Source of the DNA: Poriferisodalis sp965116245
GTDB taxonomy: Bacteria; Actinomycetota; Acidimicrobiia; Acidimicrobiales; Poriferisodalaceae
DNA: 64,000 nucleotides
NCBI GenBank assembly: GCA_965116245.1
Contig: OZ220497.1
Location: 1,798,001-1,862,000 of the forward strand
Direction: 5' to 3'
Shown piece after piece: positions 1-8,318 of this stretch. Below the pieces are notes generated by a model that saw nothing but the letters and a program-made list of their open reading frames with translations, was not told the origin of the DNA and made no database searches. The position numbers were made by a program, and so were the translations under genes. Within the stretch, counting starts at the first letter, position 1; each line of letters starts with the position of its first letter.

Positions 1-443
1 AAGAACATGGCCTAATCGTTGGTGAGCGAACGGCGGAAGAGATCAAGCTCGCCCTGGGGTCGGCGTGGCCTTTAGCGGACGAGATTTATGCAGAAGTCCG
101 CGGCCGCGACATGGTCAGCGGGCTGCCCGAATCGGTCAGTGTCGACAGCCAAGAAATACGTGAGGCCATCTCGGGCCCGGTAAGCGCAATCGTGGACTCG
201 GTGAAAGCCACTCTTGATGACACTGCGCCAGAACTAGCGGCGGATGTCATGGACTACGGAATCACGCTTGCTGGTGGCGGCGCAATGCTGCGCGGACTGT
301 CGGATCGGCTGCACTCAGAGACCGGCGTGGCGGTCCACATAGCGGAGGATCCGCTGCTCGCGGTCGTGCGCGGCTCTGGCCAGACGCTTGAGGAGTTTGA
401 CGTACTTCACGGTGTTCTTTACTCCTCCGCCGAGGGGCGCTGA
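1..443 (+). CDS. mreB: MreB rod-shape actin homologue, C-terminal part (5' end outside window)
   Basis: The reading frame is open from base 3 and ends at the TGA at 441-443, so only about the last 146 residues are present. The fragment includes the MreB-typical stretch GERTAEEIK near its start and the C-terminal nucleotide-binding loop ITLAGGGAMLRGL. MreB polymerises under the inner face of the membrane and positions the elongation machinery for the side wall. It is followed by mreC, mreD, mrdA and rodA, the standard cell-shape cluster, with only 11 bases before mreC. Nothing can be said about its promoter or N-terminus. Confidence 0.95.
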   Translation, partial: EHGLIVGERTAEEIKLALGSAWPLADEIYAEVRGRDMVSGLPESVSVDSQEIREAISGPVSAIVDSVKATLDDTAPELAADVMDYGITLAGGGAMLRGLSDRLHSETGVAVHIAEDPLLAVVRGSGQTLEEFDVLHGVLYSSAEGR

Positions 444-454
444 CGCCTCCGGTC

Positions 455-1375
455 GTGGCCCGCCGCGCCGACATTCGTAGACGCACCTGGGTTCGCCTGG
501 CGCTCCTTCTCGTATCGGCGATTGCCCTTTTGACGCTTGATGCACGGGGTTCTGGCGGTGTTTTGGACACCGCTCGTGGCGCGGCTTTGGATCTGTTGGG
601 ACCAGTGCGAACATTCGGAGACTGGGTGGCGGGGCCGTTCCGCGATGCTTGGCGCGGCATCGTCAGCTATGACGAGTTAGAAACCGAAAATGCGCAGCTA
701 CGAGGGGATCTGGCCGAGGCGCGGGCATCAGTTCTGCGAGTCGGAGAGTTAGAACGCGACCGCCAAGAGCTGCTCGCGCTGGTGAACGCCCGTGACGTCA
801 CTCCCGCCATTCCGCGGGTCGCAGCGCGAGTTATCGATGCGCCAGTGTCCAACTTCGAGCGCACCATTGAGCTTGCGAGAGGGCGCCGCGATGGCATCCG
901 CGTGGGTATGCCGGTGGAGAGCGGCGACGGGCTGGTCGGACGGGTCGTGCAAGTCAGCACCACCCGATCCCGGGTAGAGCTTCTGAACGACCCAAACTTT
1001 GACGCCGGGGTGCGCATCGTACGGTCCGGAGATGACGGCTTGGTATCAGGACGCGGACCAGGACGTGACCTCGAGGTGAGTTATATCGAGTTGGAGTCGG
1101 TCGTGATTCCGGGAGAAACGGTAGTGACCAGCGGCTTCATGGGCAGCACATTCCCCGCAGGGTTACTCGTGGGAACTGTCACAGACGTCACACCCGACGC
1201 GGCCCGCGGGGCGCAGCAGGTCACGGTTCATCCCGCTGCGGACCTGCAGCGACTCCGTTGGGTGCAGGTTCTGCTATACGAACCCGATGTTCCCGAACCG
1301 GTGATCGTGGATCGCGAGACCCCCGCGGATGATTCTCCCAGCAACGCGGGACGCACTAGCGAGACAACGCAATGA
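455..1375 (+). CDS. mreC: MreC rod shape-determining protein
   Basis: 306 residues from a GTG start at 455. A short basic N-terminus is followed by one membrane segment (about residues 14-28), a predicted coiled coil (about 70-110) and the periplasmic/extracytoplasmic beta-barrel domain with the family signature MPVESGDGLVGRV. MreC links the MreB filament to the PBP2-RodA synthase. Its TGA overlaps the ATG of mreD by four bases (ATGA at 1372-1375), which indicates translational coupling. The C-terminal 25 residues are acidic and Ser/Thr rich and probably disordered. Length and order match the family. Confidence 0.95.
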   Translation: MARRADIRRRTWVRLALLLVSAIALLTLDARGSGGVLDTARGAALDLLGPVRTFGDWVAGPFRDAWRGIVSYDELETENAQLRGDLAEARASVLRVGELERDRQELLALVNARDVTPAIPRVAARVIDAPVSNFERTIELARGRRDGIRVGMPVESGDGLVGRVVQVSTTRSRVELLNDPNFDAGVRIVRSGDDGLVSGRGPGRDLEVSYIELESVVIPGETVVTSGFMGSTFPAGLLVGTVTDVTPDAARGAQQVTVHPAADLQRLRWVQVLLYEPDVPEPVIVDRETPADDSPSNAGRTSETTQ

Positions 1376-1908
1376 TGGCCGGTGCTGGGCCCTTAGCGCG
1401 CTCAGCGCTGGTATTGGCAATTGCTGTCATCGTCCACGTCGGCTTGCTGGCGCGCATCACCCCGGCTGGCGTAGTTGTGGACCCGCTGTTACTGCTGGCT
1501 GTAGCAGGGGGAATTGTGAGTGGTCGCAGTAATGGGGTGACCTTCGGCGGGGGCTGCGGACTTGTAGCAGACCTAATAGTCCATACGCCGTTCGGTATGA
1601 ACCTGCTGGTGTTGACGCTGGTGGGCTACGTGTCTGGTGCAGTATCCGAGCAGCTACCGTCGGCCAGAACGATGACGCGCACCGCCGCAGCGTCACTGCT
1701 AGCGGCTGTTGGAATCGGCCTGTTCGCAAGTGTGGGCTGGTTGATGGACCTCGTCTATGTGACCGAGGCACCGCTTGTTCGCATTGCGGCGGTCACGTGT
1801 TTGGTGGCCCTGGGGGGCTATCCGCTACTTGAGCGCGGCGTTCGCTGGGCCCTGATCATCCGCCCACGTATCACTGCGGATCCCGTAACGAGGCTCCGCA
1901 GTGGATGA
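1372..1908 (+). CDS. mreD: MreD rod shape-determining membrane protein
   Basis: 178 residues, almost entirely hydrophobic, with about five predicted transmembrane segments. Sequence similarity in MreD is weak, but size, membrane topology and position between mreC and mrdA are diagnostic. The start ATG lies in the stop codon of mreC and the end overlaps the GTG of mrdA by eight bases, so the five genes are one tightly packed transcription unit. MreD is a small integral membrane partner of MreC in the elongation complex. Confidence 0.9.
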   Translation: MMAGAGPLARSALVLAIAVIVHVGLLARITPAGVVVDPLLLLAVAGGIVSGRSNGVTFGGGCGLVADLIVHTPFGMNLLVLTLVGYVSGAVSEQLPSARTMTRTAAASLLAAVGIGLFASVGWLMDLVYVTEAPLVRIAAVTCLVALGGYPLLERGVRWALIIRPRITADPVTRLRSG

Positions 1909-4120
1909 ACAGGTCCGCCGACGAATGGCCTTCATCGGCATAGTGATGGTCGGCATTTTCGGAGCCTTGTTTACGCGCCTGTGGTATCTGCAAGTGCTCG
2001 AGTCGGAGCAGTTTGAAGTAGCGGCCGAGTCGAATCAGGTGCGCATCATTATCACACCGCCGACTCGAGGTCGCATCCTTGACCGTCATGGCGTGGTGCT
2101 GGCGGACAATGTTAGAACCGGTGTAGTCACCTACGACGCCTCCAGGTATGGCGACAAGCACACAGAAGCTGTGCTGACCGAGCTGGCCGACTTGCTTGAT
2201 GTACCTGCTGAGCAGCTCAGTCAGGGACTAGAGGACCAACGTTCACATCCGCTCGCTCCGAAGGTGATCGCAACGGGCCTAGACGAACACGGTCTGCTGC
2301 GCGTGGCAGAGCGGTCAATTGCGGGTGTGGAAGCCAAATGGGACTGGGTGCGCGTTTATCCGCGCCACGAAGTCGGAGCACACATCGTTGGTTATGTGGG
2401 AGCCATGTCCGAACGTCAGCATCGCGAGCTGATCAACGATGGCTACTTGCCTTACGAGCGTGTTGGGAGAGCGGGTATTGAGGGTCTGTTTGAAGCGGAG
2501 CTACACGGCGAGCCGGGGCGGACCAAGCTCGAAGTAGATAGGCGGGACCGGGTTCAGCGAATTCTGGCGGAGGAACCCGCCCAACCAGGTCATGACGTCG
2601 TGCTGTCAATAGATGTCGAACTGCAGGCCGCAACCGAGTCTTACCTGCGGCAGGGGCTGATCGCCGCCAGAAAGACAGTTAGTGAGGACTCTGGCTTTTT
2701 CTATCCGGCACTGTCGGGGGCTGCAGTGGTTATGGATGTGCGTAACGGCGATGTATTGGCGATGGCCTCGCATCCGACCTATGACCCAAACTGGATGGTT
2801 GAGGGACTGTCATCGGCGGAGTACCGCTCGGTTTTTGAGAATCCCTATACGCCCGGCGCGCTCAACAATCTGGCTGTGCAGGGCACGTACTCACCCGGGT
2901 CGGTGTTCAAGCCGGTGACAGCGCTCGCCGGTTTGGACGCTGGACTGATCTCCCCAAGGGCAGCCTTCTACGATGTCGGTTACTACCAAATCCCCGACTC
3001 GCGGGGCTGCACCGGGCGCTGCACCTTCTTCAACGCAGACCGAGCGGCGCTCGGCACGTTGGACCTGTCGGGCGCACTGACCCGCTCCAGCGACGCCTAC
3101 TTCTACAAGGTGTCAGATGACCTTTACTGGGTTGACGGACCTGAGCAATGGGCGATTCAAGATATGGCGCGCCTGCTTGGTTTCGGTTCACCTACCGGAG
3201 TCCAACTGCCGTTCGAGAAATCAGGCCGTGTGCCAGACGAAGACGTAAAGGCAGCGTTGTTCGAGCTGAGTCCTGAGGCTTACAACCCTTACGGCGAGCC
3301 AGCGCGCTGGTTTCCGGGCGACAACATCAACACCGGCATCGGTCAGGGCTTTGTAGCCGTGACTCCCGTGCAGCTAGCCAACGCATATGCCGCTATGGCC
3401 AACGGCGGGACGCTCTTCTCGCCGAACATCGTTGAATCGGTGGTGTCACGGCGCAGCCAGTCGTTCGGGGAGGACGTGCGGACTTTCGAACCCCGAGTGC
3501 TGAGCGTCCTGGACTTTCCCGCCGGTAGTGCCGTGGTGCGAGAGGGCCTCAGCAATGCCACGAACTCTCGATTGCGAGGCACAGCGGCGAAGGCCTTCGA
3601 AGGCTACGACCATGCGGGCTACCCGGTGACCGGCAAGACCGGCACGGCTCAAGCGCAGGGCCTCAACGCTGTGCTGGGGCGCAAGAAAGAAGACACAGCG
3701 GTCTTCGTTGCGTGGGCACCAACGCACGACCCTCGCTATGCCGTCGCGGTGGTCATGGAAGAAGCCGGATATGGCGGCGAGGCAGCGGCTCCTGTAGCTA
3801 GGCGCATCTTGGAAGCAGTGCGTGCATACGAGCAGCGCTGGCCTGAACCCACTATCGCGTTCTCGCCACCCCAGCCGGAGTGCCCCGTTGTACCCGAAGC
3901 ACTGCGAGGCGATCCAGCATTCTTGGGCTACGTGCCACAAGGCTGTCCGTGGGGTACGCAGTTGCCGCGAGCCAATACGCCAACTGACGCGGATGGCGAT
4001 GGCGTGCCGGATGCCGATCAGGTGGACCAGATAGAGAGCGCCCATGCGGCCTTGGTCCCGCGCCGAATCGAAACTCTTCGGCGCCGCTATTCGGCACGCA
4101 GGTTGCAGGCAACGTCATGA
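1901..4120 (+). CDS. mrdA: Penicillin-binding protein 2, class B transpeptidase
   Basis: 739 residues. It has an N-terminal membrane anchor (about 10-30), the class B dimerisation region and a C-terminal transpeptidase domain. The active-site SxxK motif is SVFK at about 334-337, the second motif is SSD in TRSSDAYFY, and KTGTAQ is at about 579-584. It cross-links new peptidoglycan strands on the outer face of the membrane and works with RodA, whose gene overlaps its stop codon by four bases. Oddity: after the transpeptidase domain there is an Asp-rich segment, DADGDGVPDADQ, like a thrombospondin type 3 or EF-type calcium loop, followed by a basic C-terminus. This tail is not part of the usual PBP2 and its role is unknown. 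Confidence 0.95.
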   Translation: MDEQVRRRMAFIGIVMVGIFGALFTRLWYLQVLESEQFEVAAESNQVRIIITPPTRGRILDRHGVVLADNVRTGVVTYDASRYGDKHTEAVLTELADLLDVPAEQLSQGLEDQRSHPLAPKVIATGLDEHGLLRVAERSIAGVEAKWDWVRVYPRHEVGAHIVGYVGAMSERQHRELINDGYLPYERVGRAGIEGLFEAELHGEPGRTKLEVDRRDRVQRILAEEPAQPGHDVVLSIDVELQAATESYLRQGLIAARKTVSEDSGFFYPALSGAAVVMDVRNGDVLAMASHPTYDPNWMVEGLSSAEYRSVFENPYTPGALNNLAVQGTYSPGSVFKPVTALAGLDAGLISPRAAFYDVGYYQIPDSRGCTGRCTFFNADRAALGTLDLSGALTRSSDAYFYKVSDDLYWVDGPEQWAIQDMARLLGFGSPTGVQLPFEKSGRVPDEDVKAALFELSPEAYNPYGEPARWFPGDNINTGIGQGFVAVTPVQLANAYAAMANGGTLFSPNIVESVVSRRSQSFGEDVRTFEPRVLSVLDFPAGSAVVREGLSNATNSRLRGTAAKAFEGYDHAGYPVTGKTGTAQAQGLNAVLGRKKEDTAVFVAWAPTHDPRYAVAVVMEEAGYGGEAAAPVARRILEAVRAYEQRWPEPTIAFSPPQPECPVVPEALRGDPAFLGYVPQGCPWGTQLPRANTPTDADGDGVPDADQVDQIESAHAALVPRRIETLRRRYSARRLQATS

Positions 4121-5286
4121 TCACACGGCTGATGCGGGGCGCCCGGGGCCGACGCGAGCTGCGGTCGCCAGCCTTGTTCGCCGACTACTCGCTCGCACTC
4201 ACAGCGGTGGCGATAGCCCTAATCGGCGTAGCCATGAACTACTCATCAACTTGGTACAGGCTCTCGTTTGACGGTGAAGACCCTTGGACTGTGGCGCGGC
4301 GCCAGGCCCTATTTGTGGGTGTCGGCATCGTGGCCATGATCGTTGCCGCCATTGTCGACTACCGAGTGCTTCGATTCTATGCAACACCGGCCTATTTGGC
4401 GGCTTTGGTGGCGTTGGGTGCGCTGCTGTTGTGGGGGCCGGAGATTCGGAACGCGCGGTCATGGTTTGTGCTGCCGGTAGTGGGCTTTCAGGTGCAACCT
4501 TCGGAGTTCGCCAAATTGGTTGTGATCTTGTCACTAGCGGCGTTCGTGGCCAGCAACGAGGGTCATTTGCGCTTTGACACGCTATTCAACGCGGGTGTCC
4601 TATTGACGGTGCCGATGAGCTTGATCTACCTGCAGCCCGACCTCGGCACGATGCTTGTTTTCGTTGCTATCGCAATGGGCATGCTGTTGGTTGCTGGCGC
4701 GCAGACTCGTCATATTGTCGTTGTCACACTCGTTGGCGTGCTGGCGCTCGTGCTGGTTTTCAGCATTGATGCGCTACAGGGACCGCGCTTACTCAGTGAG
4801 ACACAGCGAAATCGCTTGACTGCTTTCTTGGACCAGGACTTTGAGCCCCTAGAAGCCTCCTACAACCTGCGCCAGAGCCAGATAGCTATCGGCGCGGGCG
4901 GCGTCTGGGGTCAAGGCTGGAAGCAGGGCAGCCAAACTAACTTGGACTTGGTTCCCGAACAGCACAACGACTTCATATTCACCGCACTCGGCGAGGAATT
5001 TGGTCTCGTTGGCGGCACGATTTTGCTCGCTCTATTTGCCTACATGCTCCTGCGCATCTGGCAGATTGGGCGCTTAGCTGGTGATTCGTTCGGACGATTA
5101 CTTGCGGTCGGTATCTTGTCCATGCTGCTGTTTCAAGTGTTCCAGAACATCGGAATGACGATTGGCATCATGCCGATCACTGGTATTCCCCTGCCGCTCA
5201 TGAGCCACGGTGGCTCTGGAACCATCACCACCTTCGCAGCAGTCGGCATAATCATCAGCGTCGGCGCTCGGCGTTACACAACCTGA
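4117..5286 (+). CDS. rodA: RodA, SEDS-family peptidoglycan polymerase
   Basis: 389 residues with about ten transmembrane segments and the SEDS C-terminal signature LMSHGGSGTI. SEDS proteins polymerise lipid II into glycan strands. Placement directly after mrdA with an ATGA overlap favours RodA over its paralogue FtsW. It is the last gene of the mre-mrdA-rodA cluster, and the spacer that follows contains a hairpin and repeats. Confidence 0.95.
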   Translation: MITRLMRGARGRRELRSPALFADYSLALTAVAIALIGVAMNYSSTWYRLSFDGEDPWTVARRQALFVGVGIVAMIVAAIVDYRVLRFYATPAYLAALVALGALLLWGPEIRNARSWFVLPVVGFQVQPSEFAKLVVILSLAAFVASNEGHLRFDTLFNAGVLLTVPMSLIYLQPDLGTMLVFVAIAMGMLLVAGAQTRHIVVVTLVGVLALVLVFSIDALQGPRLLSETQRNRLTAFLDQDFEPLEASYNLRQSQIAIGAGGVWGQGWKQGSQTNLDLVPEQHNDFIFTALGEEFGLVGGTILLALFAYMLLRIWQIGRLAGDSFGRLLAVGILSMLLFQVFQNIGMTIGIMPITGIPLPLMSHGGSGTITTFAAVGIIISVGARRYTT

Positions 5287-5293
5287 GTCAGGG

Positions 5294-5382
5294 CCAGCCC
5301 CAAATCTGGGGCAGCCCCAAATCTGAGTGAGCCGAGTCTGTCGTAGGTTGAGTTGCTTCTGAGCTGCTTCTGAACTGTTTCT
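5294..5382 (+). repeat. Short tandem repeats and a small hairpin downstream of rodA
   Basis: This is the spacer between rodA and the radical SAM gene. It contains two copies of GCCCCAAATCTG; the first copy forms a perfect hairpin GCCCC-AAATCT-GGGGC at 5297-5312. Further on, TGCTTCTGA is repeated with variation (about 5353-5380) and followed by a TTTTTT run. A weak terminator role is possible, but the T-run is not adjacent to the hairpin. The repeat units are not found elsewhere in the window. Confidence 0.5.
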
Positions 5383-5416
5383 TTTTTGGCGCCGGGCCGA
5401 TAGCGTTAATGACGCG

Positions 5417-7420
5417 ATGACGACGCTGTGGTCCCGGCTTGAGCCTTTGCTGCCAAGTGTCTCCAAGCCAGCACGTTACATCGGCTGCGAGGACGGGATG
5501 CAGCGACCGACCGTGGGCCCCCACGTCACCTCATGGCTCTTGGCCTATCCCGATACCTACGAGATTGGCCTACCGAACCAGGGCCTGCAGATCCTCTATG
5601 AGTTGCTGAACGAGCGTCCAGACGCCAGCGCTGAGCGCACCTACGCACCTTGGATTGACCTGGAAGCGAAGATGCGCGCCGCGAGATTGCCACTATTTTC
5701 TGTGGACACGCACAGAGCGGCTGGCGAATTTGACATCGTTGCGTTCAATCTCTCAGCCGAGTTGGTCTATACGAATGTACTCAACTGCATAGATCTGGCG
5801 GGGCTGGCCGTGCGAGCGGAGCAGCGCAGCGATACCGATCCGCTCATCGGCGCTGGAGGCCATTGCGCGTACAACCCTGAGCCTCTGGCCGACTTCGTGG
5901 ATTTCTTCGTCATCGGTGATGGCGAGGAGGTAGTGGGGGAGATCACCGATGCTGTCGGTGCTTGGAAGCGCAGTGGCAAGCGACCTGGCACTCGCAGCAC
6001 GATTCTTCGGGAACTCGCAGGCATTGAAGGTGTGTATGTGCCTTCCATGTATGAAGTTGCCTACAACGGTTCCGCACTGGCCGCGGTTACGCCCAAATAC
6101 TCCGATGTGCCGTCGATTGTCTCAAAGCGCACGGTCGCCGATCTTGGCGAATGGCCTTATCCGCGTCAACAGTTGGTGCCGGTCACCGAAGTTGTGCATG
6201 ATCGGCTCTCCGTTGAGGTGTTTAGGGGATGCACGCGAGGTTGCCGATTTTGCCAGGCGGGGATGATCACTCGTCCAGTGCGGGAACGCCCAGCGGCCCA
6301 AATCCGCGAAATGGTAGATGCTGGCCTAAAGCGCACCGGCTACGACGAAGTAAGCCTTATGTCGCTGTCTACCGCCGACTATAGCGGGATTGCTGACCTA
6401 GTAAGTAGCACGGTCAGCAGTGGCGCCATGAGCAACGACGCAACACGAGACGCTGACGCAAACCGCATCAGCGTTTCGTTGCCAAGTATGCGTGTTGACG
6501 CTTTCACGGTGGATGTGGCGGCTCAAGTCTCGCGTGCGCGCCGCACAGGACTCACTTTCGCACCCGAGGCGGGTTCGTGGCGATTGCGTCAGATCATCAA
6601 CAAACTCATTACGGCCGAAGACCTGTATGGGGCTGTGCGCTCGGCATATAGCCAGGGCTGGCATCGCATGAAGTTGTACTTCTTGACGGGGCTGCCCTCG
6701 GAAATGGACTCCGACACCGAGGCAATCGCCGAACTGGCCGATGCTTGTACCCGAATTGGGCAGGAGTACACCAAGCGTGCATCGGTTACGGTGTCTTTGG
6801 GCGGATTCGTACCCAAGCCGCACACGCCGTTCCAGTGGTTCGGGCAGAATCCCCCTGAAGAACTTGCACGCAAAGTGCGACTGGTGCGTTCAGCGCTTGG
6901 CCGCAATAGGCGGGTCCAGTTGAAGTGGCACGACCCGGCTGCGTCAACTGCTGAGGGCATCGTGAGCCGGGGAGATCGGCGCGTTGGAGCTGTGATCGAG
7001 CACGTCTGGCGCAAGGGCGGCACGTTCCAAGAATGGAGCGAACGGTTCAATTTGGGTTTGTGGGAAGAGGCCATGGCTGCCAACGGCCTAAGCCTGGATG
7101 AACACGTTTTTCGCCACCGAAACGAACACGAAGTGCTGCCCTGGGACCACATAGGTGCCGGGCTGCACCGCGACTTTCTTTGGCAGGACTGGCAAGATGC
7201 CCTCGCGGGGCACGGCTTGCCCGACTGCCGCTGGACCCCTTGCTACGACTGCGGGGCCTGCACTGAATATGGGATCGAGCACGTGGTTGCGTCCACTGTT
7301 GCCCCCAATGGCGGCAGTCAGGGAACCGGCCAGGACCTCGCAACCGGCCACGTCGTGCCGGTTGAGTTGCGCCCCCGCCCGCTGGCAGGCGCAACAGTAT
7401 CGGCTAGAGGTGGCGCATGA
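5417..7420 (+). CDS. B12-binding-type radical SAM protein (TIGR03960-like)
   Basis: 667 residues. An N-terminal cobalamin-binding-like domain precedes a radical SAM core with the cluster motif CTRGCRFC (Cys about 272, 276, 279), followed by a C-terminal extension rich in paired cysteines (CYDCGAC). In many bacteria this protein is encoded next to, or fused with, a DUF2344 protein just upstream of RNase E/G and rplU-rpmA, exactly the order seen here. The chemical reaction is not established; a tRNA or cofactor modification role is often guessed. The last 40 residues are low complexity. The stop codon falls close to the candidate starts of the next gene, so the two are probably coupled. Confidence 0.85.
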   Translation: MTTLWSRLEPLLPSVSKPARYIGCEDGMQRPTVGPHVTSWLLAYPDTYEIGLPNQGLQILYELLNERPDASAERTYAPWIDLEAKMRAARLPLFSVDTHRAAGEFDIVAFNLSAELVYTNVLNCIDLAGLAVRAEQRSDTDPLIGAGGHCAYNPEPLADFVDFFVIGDGEEVVGEITDAVGAWKRSGKRPGTRSTILRELAGIEGVYVPSMYEVAYNGSALAAVTPKYSDVPSIVSKRTVADLGEWPYPRQQLVPVTEVVHDRLSVEVFRGCTRGCRFCQAGMITRPVRERPAAQIREMVDAGLKRTGYDEVSLMSLSTADYSGIADLVSSTVSSGAMSNDATRDADANRISVSLPSMRVDAFTVDVAAQVSRARRTGLTFAPEAGSWRLRQIINKLITAEDLYGAVRSAYSQGWHRMKLYFLTGLPSEMDSDTEAIAELADACTRIGQEYTKRASVTVSLGGFVPKPHTPFQWFGQNPPEELARKVRLVRSALGRNRRVQLKWHDPAASTAEGIVSRGDRRVGAVIEHVWRKGGTFQEWSERFNLGLWEEAMAANGLSLDEHVFRHRNEHEVLPWDHIGAGLHRDFLWQDWQDALAGHGLPDCRWTPCYDCGACTEYGIEHVVASTVAPNGGSQGTGQDLATGHVVPVELRPRPLAGATVSARGGA

Positions 7421-7459
7421 TGCGTTGCGTCTTGATGCCGGCGCCGAGCAGCAGTGCCG

Positions 7460-7481
7460 CTCCCACCCACTCGGGTGGGAG
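7460..7481 (+). promoter_or_regulatory. Perfect 9-bp hairpin at the radical SAM / DUF2344 junction
   Basis: CTCCCACCC (7460-7468) and GGGTGGGAG (7473-7481) are perfect reverse complements with a four-base loop. The hairpin ends six bases before the TTG taken here as the DUF2344 start, where a ribosome binding site would normally lie. If translation starts instead at GTG 7410, the hairpin is inside the coding region. No T-run follows, so it is not a classical terminator. Confidence 0.5.
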
Positions 7482-7487
7482 ACGACA

Positions 7488-8318
7488 TTGAGGCTGCGCG
7501 TCCGTTTCTCCAAGATTGGCAAGATCCGATTCATCGGTCACCGCGATGTGGCTCGCGTGGCCGAGCGGGCTGTGCGTCGGGTTGGTTTGCCAGTCGCCTA
7601 TAGCAAGGGTTATTCGCCACGTATGAGGTTGAGCTTCGGGCTGGCGCTGCCAACCGGCTATGAGTCCGAGGCGGAATATGTGGAGCTGCCCCTGCTAGCG
7701 GGTGCCTTTTCGGGCGACGGGAGCACCCAAGACTCACGTGCGTGCGCGGGTCCCGTGATATTGGCCGCCTGTGCCGCTCACGCGCCATGTGTCCAGCAGG
7801 CTTGCAGCGCCGCGCTGAGTTATTGCACGGTCGCGGCGGCGCTAAGTGAGGCGTTGCCGGTTGGCATGGACGTATCCGCGGCGACGCTCAGCGACGGCCA
7901 TGGGCCATCGTTGCAGTCAGCCATTCAATGGTGCGGATGGCAGTTTGAAATTCTGGAGCTTGATGCGACAGCGGCGCGCAAAGCCATTGCAGACTTCCTA
8001 CTCTCCGATACCGTCGTTACTGAACGGGTGCATAAAGGCGAGACAATTAGTTCAGACGTGCGATCCAGCGTTGGGCGGTTGTGGCTGGTTGGATGCTCGG
8101 ACAGGGGCGTAGTGCTGGGTGTTGAGCTGGCAGCCAAGCCTCGCGTGGTGCGACCAAGCGAACTAATTGCGGCGCTCGCGCCAGCACATGAAATGGGCAG
8201 AGCCCGAAGAACACATCAATGGGCGAATGATGCCGCGGGACGGACCGAACCGGTCGTTCCCGCTGGCTGCGCCAATAGACACAAGGAACTCATCAGTGCA
8301 GGAAACGACACTGGATAA
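7488..8318 (+). CDS. DUF2344 (TIGR03936-like) radical SAM partner protein
   Basis: 276 residues from TTG 7488. The family normally begins with a hydrophobic-basic strand like LRLRVRFSKIGKIRF, which is the first thing encoded from this TTG; in-frame GTG 7410 is the main alternative and would add 26 non-conserved residues. The conserved segment GYSPRMRLSFGLALPTGYES follows. A Cys/Ala-rich stretch in the middle (about residues 75-115) is longer than I expect for the family. It is the usual partner of the preceding radical SAM protein. Its 3' end overlaps the start of the RNase E/G gene by 23 bases. Molecular function unknown. Confidence 0.8.
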   Translation: MRLRVRFSKIGKIRFIGHRDVARVAERAVRRVGLPVAYSKGYSPRMRLSFGLALPTGYESEAEYVELPLLAGAFSGDGSTQDSRACAGPVILAACAAHAPCVQQACSAALSYCTVAAALSEALPVGMDVSAATLSDGHGPSLQSAIQWCGWQFEILELDATAARKAIADFLLSDTVVTERVHKGETISSDVRSSVGRLWLVGCSDRGVVLGVELAAKPRVVRPSELIAALAPAHEMGRARRTHQWANDAAGRTEPVVPAGCANRHKELISAGNDTG

